Origin: Micromussa lordhowensis
Taxonomy: Eukaryota > Cnidaria > Anthozoa > Scleractinia > Lobophylliidae
Direction of reading: 5' to 3'
NCBI GenBank assembly: GCA_964020085.1
Contig: OZ026606.1
Coordinates: forward strand, 16,658,780 to 16,722,779
Length of the DNA stretch: 64,000 nucleotides
Below the pieces are notes generated by a model. That model saw only the letters and a program-made list of their open reading frames with translations. It was not told the DNA's origin and searched no databases. Positions 1 through 10,733 of the stretch are shown piece after piece (position 1 is the first letter of the stretch; each line of letters opens with the position of its first letter). The position numbers were made by a program, and so were the translations under genes.

Positions 1-360
1 TAACATAGCATAAGTTAAAGCAAAGGTCATTTATAGCAGCTGCAATTTAAACCGCGTCTCCCTCGTGGATGATGACAATAGTTATCTAAAGTAAATCATT
101 GCTGGATGAAATTATAATTGACAAAATCACAATGATTATAAATATTTGTATTGTGTCTTTGCCGACTTCACTTGGTTGGTTACTTGGGTGATTTTGACTA
201 CCAATTCCAAGATTTACTATGGATTTTTTATTGTTTTTTTCTACCATCTTCAGATGGCTTTTCCTTGTCTAAGAAAATGCGCACTTTTTATAGAGAAAGC
301 CAATGCCACACTTTGAATTATTAAGTATCTCATGACTGCGTTATGTTTTATGTACAAGAT
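1..360. other. Left flank of the 8.56-kb array, nothing recognised
   Basis: AT-rich sequence present once in the window. It ends where the first tandem unit begins. I see no convincing exon, RNA or mobile element. Confidence 0.5.
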
Positions 361-587
361 AACTGTCTAGGAACAGGCTATCACAACAAGCACATTCCCA
401 TACCATAACATCAACTCAAAACAAGGTTTCTTAAGTTAGTTTCCAGCACATACGTGAAACAAGTCACCTATCATGTTCTTAGACTTTTAGTATATACGGT
501 CTATTTGAAACTACATTCCAACATCAAAGGTGCAGCCAGCCAATCAGAATGAAAGAGTGATTATAAACCAGCACTTCTGAAGGGCTT

Positions 588-630
588 GGTCACACTAGGT
601 CACGCTTGGTCACGCTAGATCACGCTAGGC
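588..630. repeat. 10-bp tandem repeat, four copies (GGTCACGCTA-like)
   Basis: Four imperfect 10-bp direct repeats lie here in unit 1. The matching places in unit 2 (9152-9172) and unit 3 (17707-17728) have only two. The copy number change between otherwise near-identical units suggests slippage. No function is evident. Confidence 0.85.
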
Positions 631-844
631 TTGATCATTTTTGTATGCCTTCTGTGATTAAAAGTTTTAAACTTCTAAATGACAAGTGACAATTACTTTT
701 GTTGAAACAGCCGCTACATAACAAACAGAAAGCAATCCTCAAAGTTTGTCCGCGGTGCTTCTTTTCGCATTTCTAGCAGTCGTTTCTATTTAATAGATTT
801 TAAACCATTGCTCAGACGTTTTCTCTAATCTTATGACTTAATTA

Positions 845-1267
845 ATGCGGGCTGTCGGGCCGAAAGAAGTGAAATGTAGGTTAAAAATGCAATCCTTTTA
901 TTTTGTCAAGTCTTGTCCTCCGTTTACCTCTCAGCAATTCATAGCCATCCCGTGTACCCAAGCCGAGAGAACGGATCCAAGATCAAGCCAAAAAAAAAAC
1001 AAAACCATCGTGAATCAACAATACGTTCAAGTGTAATCTGTGCGATGCGGATTATTTTGACAATTGAGGAACACGAGGTGTCTGTGATCCGGAAACACGT
1101 CAGAGAGTAACATGGGAGGAACCCAAGTGACATAGATCTTCGATTTAAGATCTTACGGAAGTGCCAGAGCAAATTTGACTGCTTCATTTATGAGATGCTT
1201 TTTATAAAAGAACTAAAGTCAACTTTGAACAAGCAATCTGACTCCATCCGCGCAAAGTTATTTTAAT
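845..1267 (+). pseudogene. Penelope-like element GIY-YIG endonuclease remnant, unit 1
   Basis: Degenerate C-terminal part of a PLE polyprotein. In different frames it keeps IVNQQYVQV, then CDADY, then a block reading NPSDIDLRFKILRKC, FIYEMLFIKEL and SIRAKLF, followed by a stop. The same order occurs in the better preserved endonuclease at 60119-60497. Known family role: in PLEs the GIY-YIG domain nicks target DNA for retrotransposition. Here the stretch between CDADY and the next block, which holds most of the catalytic region, is missing or scrambled. The frame is also broken: TAA stands where unit 3 has CAA in REQHG. No reverse transcriptase is attached. It is a dead fragment and not a working gene. 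Confidence 0.82.
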
Positions 1268-2196
1268 TTCACCCTTATTGTATCTTTTGTAGTTTTAAAC
1301 ATAGTCTCATTGTCTTATGTAGCCTTTTGCATTTTCGTTTATTATCACTTACGTTTTGTAGCGCTTAGTGCATATTTACATATTTTTATCGTTTTTCAAA
1401 TTCCCACTTCTTATTTTACCCATATATGCAAAACATTTTAATCACTTTTTTAAATTTGAAAATGATCTCATGTTAGGTTGCCGAACTCAGTCGTATACGA
1501 TTGAGTTCATCTGGGATCGATTTACTCGATTGACTTCGATTGATTTGGAAAACGAGCTCACAAAAAAATCGGTGATCGATTTCGTTGGATTGTCTAACCC
1601 AGTCGAACTCAATCCACGGATCGAGTGAATTTGACTTCCAAAACAGGAAAACAACCGGCTTATTTGGCCTATTGTAACAGCTACGTAAATAGAAACGAAA
1701 ACGGAAAACAGCATTACTACGAAACCAAAATTCTCTACAAAGTCGTCATTCGGTAAGTTTGTTCTCTGTACAGCACGATAAAGACATATCAAGGACGTTC
1801 TCTAGTGCGGCACATTACTTCGTAGTCATAGTTCCATAGATATCTTTCACGTGCTTAACGTCTTTCAAGAAGTATCTATGAATCGGCAAGCTCAAGAGAA
1901 GGTCAGTGACAGATGTTGATACTTTTATGTATTTGTAGTCTCGTGATTTTAGTGTAGCGAAGAACTTTTGGACTACAGTGTAGTGCGAATGTCACGAGTT
2001 TAACTGCAGCAGATACCAAATGATCAAGATCAGCTGAAGATTTCTGAATATATCGCCAGATTATTATTTCCACTGGTATTTTACCGAATACTGGAAAATA
2101 GAACCTGTATTTTGCATGTTACACGGCCTAACTGTTAAGGCTTTGTCTCCGTTTTTTATTTTCTTCTAGATTATTCCTTTATAAAGTTTCGAAACT
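1268..2196. other. Unit segment without a recognised gene
   Basis: AT-rich sequence after the PLE remnant, repeated at about 9801-10733 and 18381-19260. It holds a near-palindrome around 1486-1510 (AACTCAGTCGTATACGATTG and its partner). Unit 3 lacks about 60 bp just before it. Open frames here are short and not conserved in a coding-like way. Confidence 0.5.
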
Positions 2197-2489
2197 TTAA
2201 GGTGGCTCTGAACCCCCTCCGGAGAATTTTTTTAAACTTTGCAAAAAGTTGCATCTTATCATTGGGGTCACCGAGCTCGTTTTCGAGTTATAAGCGCTTA
2301 AAGCTAAATTTAGGGGTGTTTTTAGCAGGTCATATTGTTGCTATGGTAACCCATTGCGCCAGAAAATTGACGGCAACTTGTTCACCAATGATTCGGCAGT
2401 TTTTTTGATACCATGATTTTAGTATCAACTGATATAGAGTGGTTATAATGACCCTTGGAAAGTAGTGGAAACTGCTTCGCGCCCCTTAA
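2197..2489. mobile_element. TTAA-ended MITE, unit 1
   Basis: 293-bp element starting TTAAGGTGGC and ending in CCCCTTAA, a one-base-short version of the inverted end seen in unit 3. Its interior recurs inverted at 40484-40817 and in part at 41020-41180. TTAA borders are typical of piggyBac-type targets, but no transposase is present. The short frame inside (68 codons) is a by-product. Confidence 0.72.
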
Positions 2490-2512
2490 TGAACTGTTAC
2501 GATGCACTGAAG

Positions 2513-2826
2513 CCGTGTCCACACTATGCCAGAGAAATTTGAAAACGCAGCTCTATTTCTACGTTTAGGACTACCGTCCACACTAATCCGTCACGAAAAC
2601 GGTATCCGCTCTTGAAACGGGAGGAATTTGAAAACGACGGCTGTGCGGTTTCAGTAGTGTTGGGCAGTGGACGAAAAAAAAAACATTTTGAAAACGGAGA
2701 TCTTGATTCAAAAACGATAACGTCGCGATAATCATGTGATTTCCCTGTCCAAGTTTTCCTCAAACACAAATCCAAAATGGCCGGTGATTGTTGCGTTTTC
2801 AAATTTCTCCGACGTAATGTGGGACT
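2513..2826. mobile_element. Foldback MITE with 'GTCCACACT' ends, unit 1
   Basis: Inverted ends of about 33 bp: GTCCACACT then AGAAATTTGAAAACGCA on the left, and TGCGTTTTCAAATTTCT then ATGTGGGAC on the right. The interior is rich in GAAAACG. Copies lie at about 11058-11355 (unit 2) and 19586-19885 (unit 3). The superfamily is uncertain. Confidence 0.65.
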
Positions 2827-3457
2827 TGATTTTCCAAATTAGAGACACCATAATGTTACGCTCATCCCGCGGGATTTTATCAACGTTTAAGGTCATGTAT
2901 AACGAGCATTTATACAGGGAAAGAAACGAATTACCAGTCCGCCAGACTGCTAATAATACTCATTGCGGTAGATGGGAACCAAGTAAACGTTTGTTTATGG
3001 TAACTTTCCTCTACTTTCTATTTTATTCCCCTTCTATATGGTGCTCCAATCTTCATTCATCATTGACAGACGTTTGGTCAGATGGTTTATCAATAAATAT
3101 TGCCATTTTGTATTTCCTCAGGCCTTGTCCAGAACATCATTAAAGAGTTTTGTTCTAAAGAAGTGAGTCGTCTGGGATGCTCTTTGAGTGTCATGTATCG
3201 CACATTGACAGAGTAAATCTCGCTAAATGACGTGTTGGAAGTGTGCGAACGGAAGTATTTTCATCGGGCAAGCTTTATCCGGGTAAGACATGTTCGAACA
3301 GTGCCTCGGAATTGTTCCATAGAAAGTGTATTGACATTTCATGTTCATGTCGCGGAACCAGTTAACATATTAAGTAGGGGTATCACTTTGGTAGACCCGA
3401 CAACACGTACTAATAAACATTCCGGGCGTTTATTAGATCGTTTACGGTAGTTGTAAT
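2827..3457. other. Unit segment without a recognised gene
   Basis: Repeated at about 11356-11989 and 19886-20584. Short frames only. In unit 3 a 60-bp palindromic element has been inserted in this part (20423-20482). Confidence 0.45.
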
Positions 3458-3526
3458 TTCTGAGTAACTGTAGTATCTGTAGTAGCTGATGTAGTGTAGT
3501 ATCTGTAGTAGTTGTAGTCGTGTAGT
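3458..3526. repeat. 9-bp minisatellite, left piece
   Basis: Short run of TGTAGTATC and TGTAGTAGC monomers to the left of the LINE fragment, repeated at 11990-12059 and 20585-20663. The LINE piece therefore sits inside the minisatellite. Confidence 0.85.
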
Positions 3527-4502
3527 ATGGAACTCTGTGCCATGATTTTGTTAGTGGTTGAGTTGCAGCGCCTGCTGTGGATGTATGTGTAGGCAGGCTC
3601 TGTTGCAGTTGTCACTGGTGAAAGTTACGCCTGGCTCTGATGTCAGGGAATCTGCCCTCTACTGTCTGCGCTCTCTCCTCTCTTCCCATTGTTGTTCTCT
3701 CAACTCCTTTCTCCTCTGAACGGTACTTCTCCAGTCACTACAGTCTTCAGCCACTGCTTCCCAGCCTGCTGGATCTATGTTTCTGCTCTAATGTCTCATT
3801 TGCAGACGCTTTTGAATTATAGGATAGGCCTCCTGCAGGTCTGGAACCAGTGGCGAGCTCTCCATACATGATGTCTTTGGGGATTGGCTCGTCGTCCATT
3901 CATCTTTCGTGGCCAAGCCACTGCAGGCGGCACTGGGTCAGGAGTGCAAACACGTTGGGCATGCCTGCCTGGTGGAGGACATTCTTGTTTGGTACACGAT
4001 CTTGCTACGTGACACCCAGAACTTGTCTGAGGGTATGCAGGTGAAAGGTGTTGAGCCTCTGTTCTTGGCGGGAAAAAAAGTCCATGACTTGCTGCCATAA
4101 GGCAGTGTACTGAGCACACAGGCTTGGTGCACCTGTATCTTGGTGTTGATGGTCAGGATGGGGTTGTCCCAGACCCTCATTGCCAGGTGGGCCATGGCCG
4201 TTGACGCTTTGCCGATCCACTTGTAAAGTTCCACTTCCAGGGAGAGGTTGCTGGAGATGGTGGAGCCGAGGTACGTGAAGCCCTCAACGACTTCAAGTGT
4301 AAAGTCCCCAATGGAGATGCTTGGGGTTTTGCTCACATCTTGGCCCATAATGGTGGTCTTCCTTAGGCTGATAGTCAAGCCAAACTCTCCACACACATGG
4401 GCAAAGCAGTCGGCAAGTCATTGAAGTGCCTCTTCGGAGTAAGCAGTCAGTGCTGCATTGTCTGCGAAGAGCATCTCATGTATCAGAACCTGTCACACTT
4501 TG
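3527..4502 (-). mobile_element. Non-LTR retrotransposon (LINE) fragment, RT C-terminal region, unit 1
   Basis: Read on the minus strand this is the end of a LINE reverse transcriptase: FGLTISLRKT, then FTYLGSTIS, WIGKASTAM, RVWDNPILT, CVLSTLPYGS, then after frame changes NTFHLHTLRQVLGVT, RLQWLGH and IPKDIMYGELATGSRP. These are the thumb and connection regions after the catalytic YADD motif. The catalytic core itself is absent. Frameshifts near 4090 and 4010 break the reading frame. Minisatellite lies on both sides, so the piece is a stranded fragment. The long overlapping plus-strand frames here are shadows. Confidence 0.85.
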
Positions 4503-5745
4503 GTATCTGTAGCAACTAGTATCTGTAGTAACCGTAGTATTCGTAGTAGCTGTAGTATCTGTAGTAGCTGCAGTATCTGAAGTAGCTGTAGCAATGTAGT
4601 AGCTGTAGTATCTGTAGTATGTGTAGTAACTGTAGTATCTAGTAACTGTAGTATCTTTAGTACCTTAAGTAACTGTAGTATCTGTTGTAACTGTAGTATT
4701 TGTAGTAGCTGAAGTATCTCTAGTAGCTTTAGTAGCTGTGGTATCTGAATGAGATGTAGTAGTGTAGTGGTGGTAGTAGCTGTAGTATCTGTAGTAGCTT
4801 TAGTAGTAACTATAGTAGCTTTGCAGTGTCTGTAGTAACTGTAACTAGTAGTAGATGTAGTATTTGTAGTAACTGTAGTATCTGTAGTTCCTGTAGTATC
4901 CGAAGTATTTGTGGTATCTGTAGTATCATTGGTAACTGTAGTACCTGTAGTAGCTGTAGTATCTGAAGTAGCTGTATTAGCTGTAGTATCTGTAGTAACT
5001 GTAGTTTCTGTAGTATCTGTAGTAGCTGTAGTAACTTACTATCGACTATCGATAGTATCTGTAGTAGCTGTAGTGTCTGTAGCAGTGTAGTACCTGTAGT
5101 AGCTGTAGTATCTGAAGTAGCTGTATTAGCTGTAGTATCTGTAGTAACTGTAGTTTCTGTAGTATCTGTAGTAACTTACTATCGACTATCGATAGTATCT
5201 GTAGTAACTGTAGTATCTGTAGCAGTGTAGTATAGGTAGTACATGTAGTAGCTGTAGTATTGAAGTAGCTTTGGTAGTGTAGTATCTGTAGTAGTATAAT
5301 ATCAGTAGTAGCTGTAGTGGATGTTGTATCTGTAGTATCTTTAGCAGCTGTGCTATCTGTAGAGCCTGTAGTAGGTGTGGTAGCTACTAGATACAACAGC
5401 TACTACCTTATTACATCTACAGCTACTACAGCTACTTCAACTACTATAGCACTTCAGCTACTTCAGTCACAGCTTCTACACGTTCTACTCTATTGCAGCT
5501 GCTACAAGTACTAAAGCTACTACAGCTATTACAACCACTATATCCACTACAGTTACTACAGCCCCAATAGTTCTACAGATACTGCAGATACCACTGCTTG
5601 TACAGCTACTTCAGGTGTTACAGATACTACAGCTCCTGCAGGTACTACAAGTAATAGCTGTAGTATCTGTAGTAACTGTAACAGCTGTAGCTGCGTAGTA
5701 TATGTCTGTAGTAGTGTAGTGTCTGTAGTAGTATAATATATGTAG
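4503..5745. repeat. 9-bp minisatellite with strand switches, unit 1
   Basis: Monomers of the form TGTAGTAWC and TGTAGTAGC run in plus orientation to about 5385, flip to CTACAGCTACTACAGC-type sequence at about 5386-5655, then flip back. ACTTACTATCGACTATCGAT occurs twice (about 5034 and 5173), showing a higher-order repeat of about 140 bp. The Thr/Leu/Gln-rich and Val-rich frames here follow from the 9-bp period and are not genes. Confidence 0.93.
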
Positions 5746-5746
5746 T

Positions 5747-5776
<30 letters not shown>

Positions 5777-5783
<7 letters not shown>

Positions 5784-5836
5784 TCAAAGCGAATCCTATT
5801 TGCTCCGACGAAGGGCTAACGCTCGAAACGTCAGCT
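5777..5836 (+). ncRNA. Hammerhead-ribozyme-like motif, unit 1 (candidate)
   Basis: Possible type III hammerhead layout: GCGTC (cleavage would follow 5785), a 6-bp stem I (5788-5793 with 5799-5804), core CCGACGA (5805-5811), a 4-bp stem II (5813-5816 with 5821-5824, loop TAAC), then GAAAC (5825-5829). Departures: C in place of U in the CUGANGA core and one extra base at the foot of stem II. Published work reports hammerhead ribozymes in the terminal repeats of Penelope-like elements, and PLE remnants are plentiful here. It could instead be a decayed, inactive terminal-repeat hairpin, since GACG and CGTC also pair around the motif. Confidence 0.35.
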
Positions 5837-5862
5837 TCCGAATCTCTTTACGGTGGCCAATC

Positions 5863-6274
5863 GGCCCTTTGCAGCTTGGGTTACGTGACCAAATTTTTGG
5901 TCCAAAAATTTTATATTATGGGTTATAACTTAAAGAATGCCAGGAATGGAAAGAGCATATCGAAAATACCAAAATGCCTAAGTGTGAAGCCCCTGGCATT
6001 AAAGAGTAAGTTTATACAACAGTTTGAATTTTCGGAAAATTTAGAAGACATCTGTGTAAAATGTTGCTGGATGCTCCCCAACAACTTTTTCCGTACAAAT
6101 CTTCTTAATTTTTTAAAAACTTAAACCGTCATAAAATCTCATCCTTTAATGCCAGGGCCTCAAACCTGGCCATTTTTCCTTTTTCGACATGCTTTTCCCA
6201 TTTCTGTCATTTTTTAAGTTATATCCCATAATTTTATGAAAAGTAGGTCACGTGATGGCTTAGCTGCAAAGGCC
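5863..6274. mobile_element. Long-armed foldback MITE, unit 1
   Basis: 412 bp with imperfect inverted arms of roughly 110 bp: GGCCCTTTGCAGCT, TACGTGACC and TTATGGGTTATAACTTAA on the left; TTAAGTTATATCCCATAA, GGTCACGTGA and AGCTGCAAAGGCC on the right. Unit 3 has an uninterrupted sequence at the matching point (about 23638). The 82-codon frame inside is a by-product. Confidence 0.82.
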
Positions 6275-6316
6275 TTTTCACATTATCAACTCAGTTGCTA
6301 AACCAAATTATCTTGT

Positions 6317-6465
6317 AATGTCTGTAGTAGCTGTATTAGCTGTTGTATCTGAAGTATCTTTAGTAGCTGCAGTACTTGTAGTCACTGTAGAGCCTGTAGT
6401 AGGTGTAGAGCCTGAAGTAGGTGTAGTAGTAGCTACTACAGGAACTGCAACTACAACAGTACTAC
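6317..6465. repeat. 9-bp minisatellite, middle piece, unit 1
   Basis: Plus-oriented monomers up to about 6430, then a turn at TAGTAGCTACTACAGGAAC into inverted monomers. Copies at 14872-15018 and 23670-23821. Confidence 0.85.
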
Positions 6466-6560
6466 ATAATAATAAATAATAATAATAATAATAATAATTT
6501 ATTTATATAGTGCTGATTTCATTGCAATGTCCAAGAGCGCTTCACAAGTTCTAAGAAATA
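6466..6560. repeat. (AAT)n microsatellite with short interspersed tail
   Basis: AAT repeats followed by TTTATATAGTGCTGATTTC and CAAGAGCGCTTCACAA. The same block lies at 15019-15115 with more AAT copies, and in unit 3 it is split by a LINE insertion (23822-23871 and 24512-24540). It resembles a short mobile tail that recurs with microsatellites in invertebrate genomes; the family is not identified. Confidence 0.6.
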
Positions 6561-6579
6561 GTAATAGTAATAATAATAC

Positions 6580-6880
6580 TAATATACATACTACAGCCAC
6601 TATAGGTGCTACAGCTACTTCAGTCACTACAGCTACTAAACTTACTACACTATTACAGTTGCTGCAAGTACAGCTACTAAAGCTACTATGGCTATTACAG
6701 CTGTTACAACCACTATCACTATCTACTATAGGTGCAACAGTTCCTACAGGTTCTACAGATACTACAGCTCCCGCAGGTAATACAGGTTATACAGGTTCTA
6801 CTGCTTCGACAGTTACCGCAGTTATTACAGCTACTACACAACTACTGCAACTAGATGCATTACAGGTTGACAAGCTACTC
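6580..6880. repeat. 9-bp minisatellite, inverted piece, unit 1
   Basis: CTACAGCTACTTCAGTCAC-type monomers, the reverse of the main array. Copies at 15140-15440 and, interrupted by a foldback insertion, 24660-25265. The 140-codon Thr-rich frame is a by-product. Confidence 0.85.
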
Positions 6881-6949
6881 AAGTTAATTAGGCTACCAGT
6901 TACGATCAGTATATCTCGGGGCATTGTATTAAGTCTTAACACCAAGTAG

Positions 6950-8934
6950 TAGCCGCTCTGTAATAATATTGCAAGTGATGTTTTATAAAATTAGCAAGGA
7001 ACCCTGTGAGTTCCAGTTCCACAAGTACATCACATCTCAAAACAAAGGACATTAATTTTTATTAGTCATGGGTCCAATTACAACAGAGACCTGATTGAAA
7101 AAATAAATACCATTGACAACAAATAATTTATAACAAAATGCTTAAAGAGCATCGGGTATCTGTGGGAAAAAGAAAATGTGTATCCTTTAGTACCAAATGT
7201 TACTGCATTTATTTGTACAGCCACTGTGACTAATTTCCTAATTGTTATTATCTCCTCCCCAATTTTACAAAAGGCTATAGAATTGAATGACTGAAATTTT
7301 AGGGATTCGGGGAAATTTTCTTTTGTTGTTAAAGCTATTAACCTTTTTCATACTTTGATAATGTTGTTAATTCAATACATTGAAAAAACTTTTTTCAAGC
7401 AAAGTTAAAACTTCCTGAGACATTCCAGTCCAATATGAAATGCCTGACTATTGTGAAGATGGTGTTTCATGAAATCTAAGTTATAACATTTCAGATATTC
7501 TTGTTTCTATGATAAAACTTGAATTATACCACCTAAATTCTTAAGAAGATTTAACTGCATAAAATAAAGCTCATGGCGTCTTCTTTTGATTTTCTTTCAG
7601 GTGGTATCACTGTGGTCACACACCATGTCTATCACATAATGCATTCTGTGATATAAAACAATGGACAAATTCCACAGTTTGCTTATGTGAGTATAGATTA
7701 GTACATATTTTTAATAAACTTAAGAAATATACGTACATATGCCTGAAGTCCTGGCTGTTCTTGAATCAGTCTGTGTCAAGGAGTAAAGAAGTAAGTCAGA
7801 AACTCTCTTCAGTGGTATTTAAAGAACCTCGTAACCAAAGCAATAACATAACACACTCCACTGATCATGAATCCAGCGGATGTATTAAAGTCATTCAACG
7901 TCATTGCCTAACTTTGAACTGAAGACTGTGTTAATATTTGAGTTTTTGACAAGTGTAAATGAGACTATAATACGCTTTTAAACTTAAGCATGCACCTTAC
8001 TTTTACGAAGCGTAAAACTAAAATGTTATTAAGAACTAACTTCAATTGTGTTGCTGTGGATAATGTAACCAAGAATTGTGACGGCTTAAGTGAAGTGTGA
8101 TAAGGAAGTGGTCATACCGAAACAAACACAAACTTTTTGACCTCAGTGTTTTTAAACAACGTGATAACAAAGCTTGCAGTCAATTTCATAAGTTCAATAA
8201 TTTTACCTTGATTTGTTATTTTGAAAGCAAGAGGTCGATAAAGGAGCATATCCGTAAAGAAAAAACACATTTTAAAAGTGAAATAATGTTAAATAAGCTA
8301 CTACATGGAAACATTGACCTTTTAATGGTGCTTAATGTGCATCCAATAACAAAAGATATTTTAAGCTCATAACTATACCTGACGACGACCACAATGTAGA
8401 TTCTCTCATTTTGGGCAATAACGAAAACCAGGACTATAAGCATCTTTGGCGCCGCTGTGGAATTGAACCTGCAGGGCTAAATTAAAAGAACGGATTATTA
8501 CACCATATCGTATCCCCGGTGTAGGTGTGTATTTCAAGATCATTTTATAGCAAAATGAGGAGGCAAAAAACCGACGAACTTGCGTACAGAAGCAATCGCG
8601 GTGCAAGCATTTAGACGAATGAATGCACTTTAAATGTGTACTTACATCGGCACTCGAAGACGCTACGAATCCCCTTCTTGTGGCCGCCTTCCCTGAAGAC
8701 ATAAACAAGCATTTTCCCAATTGTGAAAAAATTGTTATAAGAGTAAAAAGAAACAAACTAGAAATTGAGAATATTGGAAACTTTCTTGTTTAGTTTTTTT
8801 TTCTGTGAAGGAAACGTGGTTTTTATATTGTGCATAATTTTTGTTTTTGCTTACCGGTAAGTTGAAATACACCTCGCGCCGGCCCCACTGGCAATACAAT
8901 TAGTTTTCAGTGGAAATGTGGCAGTCTGAATTGC
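6950..8934 (-). other. Non-repetitive unit tail, possible decayed small gene on the minus strand
   Basis: Conserved in all units (15505-17489 and 25340-27324) and in a much older relative at 29990-31980. Minus-strand signals suggest exons. A donor (GCCGAT then GTAAGTAC at about 8640-8655) is matched in the old copy by GCCGAC then GTAAGTAC. An acceptor after TTTAATTTAGCCCTGCAG (about 8470) is followed by a frame reading QFHSGAKDAYSPGFRYCPK and a stop, and a further donor follows (GTCAG then GTATAG). The old copy has a corresponding exon-like block but a different frame. No known protein family is recognised, and the plus-strand 91-codon frame is not preserved in the old copy. It may be a pseudogene, a noncoding transcript or regulatory DNA. 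Confidence 0.35.
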
Positions 8935-9393
8935 AACTGTCTAGGAACAGGCTATCACAACCGGCACATTCCCATACCATAACATCAACTCAAAACAAGG
9001 TTTCTTAAGTTAGTTTCCAGCACATACGTGAAACAAGTCACCTATTATGTTCTTAGACTTTTAGTTTATACGGTCTATTTGAAACTACATCAAAGGTGCA
9101 GCCAGCCAATCAGAATGAGAGTAATTATAAACCAGCACTTCTGAAGGGCTTGGTCACGCTAGATCACGCTAGGCTTGATCATTTTTGTATGCCTTCTGTG
9201 ATTAAAAGTTTTAAATTTCTAAATGACAAGTGACACTTAAACTTTCGTTGAAACAGCCGCTACATAACAAACAAAAAGCAATCCTCAAAGTTTGTCCGCG
9301 GTGCTTCTTTTCGCGTTTCTAGTAGTCGTTTCTATTTAATAGTTTTTTAAAAACCATTGCTCAGACGTTTTCTCTAATCTTATGACTTAATTA

Positions 9394-9800
9394 ATGCGGG
9401 CTGTCGGGCCGGAAGAAGTGAAATGTAGGTTAAAAATGCAATCCTTTTATTTTGTCAACTTTTGTCCTCCGTTTACCTCTCTGGTTAATCAGCACTTCAT
9501 AGCCATCCCGTGTACCCAAGCCGAGAGAACGGATCCAAGATCAAGCCAAAAAAAAAACATCGTGAATCAACAATACGTTCAAGTGTAATCTGTGCGATGC
9601 GGAGGAACACGAGGTGTCTGTGATCCGGAAACACGTCAGAGAGTAACATGGGAGGAACCCAAGTGACATAGATCTTCGATTTAAGATCTTACGGAAGTGC
9701 CAGAGCAAATTTGACTGCTTCATTTATGAGATGCTTTTTATAAAAGAACTAAAGTCAACTTTGAACAAGCAATCTGACTCCATCCGCGCAAAGTTATTTT
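9394..9800 (+). pseudogene. Penelope-like element GIY-YIG endonuclease remnant, unit 2
   Basis: Copy of the unit 1 fragment. It shares the same TAA in place of CAA and has a further deletion of about 16 bp just after the Cys-Asp-Ala-Asp region (near 9600), so it is more damaged than the other two. The tail reading FIYEMLFIKEL and SIRAKLF is intact up to the stop. Confidence 0.8.
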
Positions 9801-10733
9801 AATTTCACCCTTATTGTATCTTTTGTAGTTTTAAACATAGTCTCATTGTCTTATGTAGCCTTTTGCATTTTCGTTTATTATCACTTACGTTTTGTAGCGC
9901 TTAGTGCATATTTACATATTTTTATCGTTTTTCAAATTCCCACTTCTTATTTTACCCATATATGCAAAACATTTTAATCACTTTTTTAAATTTGAAAATG
10001 ATCTCATGTTAGGTTGCCGAACTCAGTCGTATACGATTGAGTTCATCTGGGATCGATTTACTCGATTGACTTCGATTGATTTGGAAAACGAGCTCACAAA
10101 AAAATCGGTGATCGATTTCGTTGGATTGTCTAACCCAGTCGAACTCAATCCACGGATCGAGTGAATTTGACTTCCAAAACAGGAAAAACAACCGGCTTAT
10201 TTGGCCTATTGTAACAGCTACGTAAATAGAAACGAAAACGGAAAACAGCATTACTACGAAACCAAAATTCTCTACAAAGTCGTCATTCGGTAAGTTTGTT
10301 CTCTGTACAGCACGATAAAGACATATCAAGGACGTTCTCTAGTGCGGCACATTACTTCGTAGTCATAGTTCCATAGATATCTTTCACGTGCTTAACGTCT
10401 TTCAAGAAGTATCTATGAATCGGCAAGCTCAAGAGAAGGTCAGTGACAGATGTTGATACTTTTATGTATTTGTAGTCTCGTGATTTTAGTGTAGCGAAGA
10501 ACTTTTGGACTACAGTGTAGTGCGAATGTCACGAGTTTAACTGCAGCAGATACCAAATGATCAAGATCAGCTGAAGATTTCTGAATATATCGCCAGATTA
10601 TTATTTCCACTGGTATTTTACCGAATACTGGAAAATAGAACCTGTATTTTGCATGTTACACGGCCTAACTGTTAAGGCTTTGTCTCCGTTTTTTATTTTC
10701 TTCTAGATTATTCCTTTATAAAGTTTCGAAACT

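Larger units (their letters stand above)
361..8934. repeat. Tandem segmental repeat, unit 1 (8574 bp)
   Basis: The unit opens with AACTGTCTAGGAACAG and closes with GAATTGC, after which the same opening sequence recurs at 8935. It is nearly identical to unit 2 over its whole length, differing mainly by small indels and short-repeat copy number. It carries a PLE endonuclease remnant, two MITEs, a LINE fragment, a strand-switching minisatellite, a third MITE and a non-repetitive 2-kb tail, each listed separately. Confidence 0.95.

Noticed and set aside
3817..4119. Overlapping 60-100 codon frames on both strands in the LINE fragment
   Set aside because: Shadows of the frameshifted reverse-transcriptase tail on the minus strand.
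5046..5396. 116-codon Thr/Leu/Gln-rich minus frame (also 13600-13950) and similar Val-, Ser/Cys- or Thr-rich frames in the minisatellite
   Set aside because: A 9-bp period gives open frames automatically. There is no start context, splice support or conservation apart from the repeat.
4503..5745. CRISPR-like array
   Set aside because: Repeats are 9 bp with no unique spacers, in eukaryotic-type DNA.
6527..6949. 140-codon frame starting MSKSASQVLRNSNSN (also 15087-15509)
   Set aside because: Runs from a microsatellite tail into inverted minisatellite. In unit 3 the frame is destroyed by insertions.
8097..8372. 91-codon plus frame starting MIRKWSYRNKHKLFD (also 16652 and 26495)
   Set aside because: Conserved between the recent units only because they are recent. 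In the old copy near 31180-31400 the frame is not preserved.
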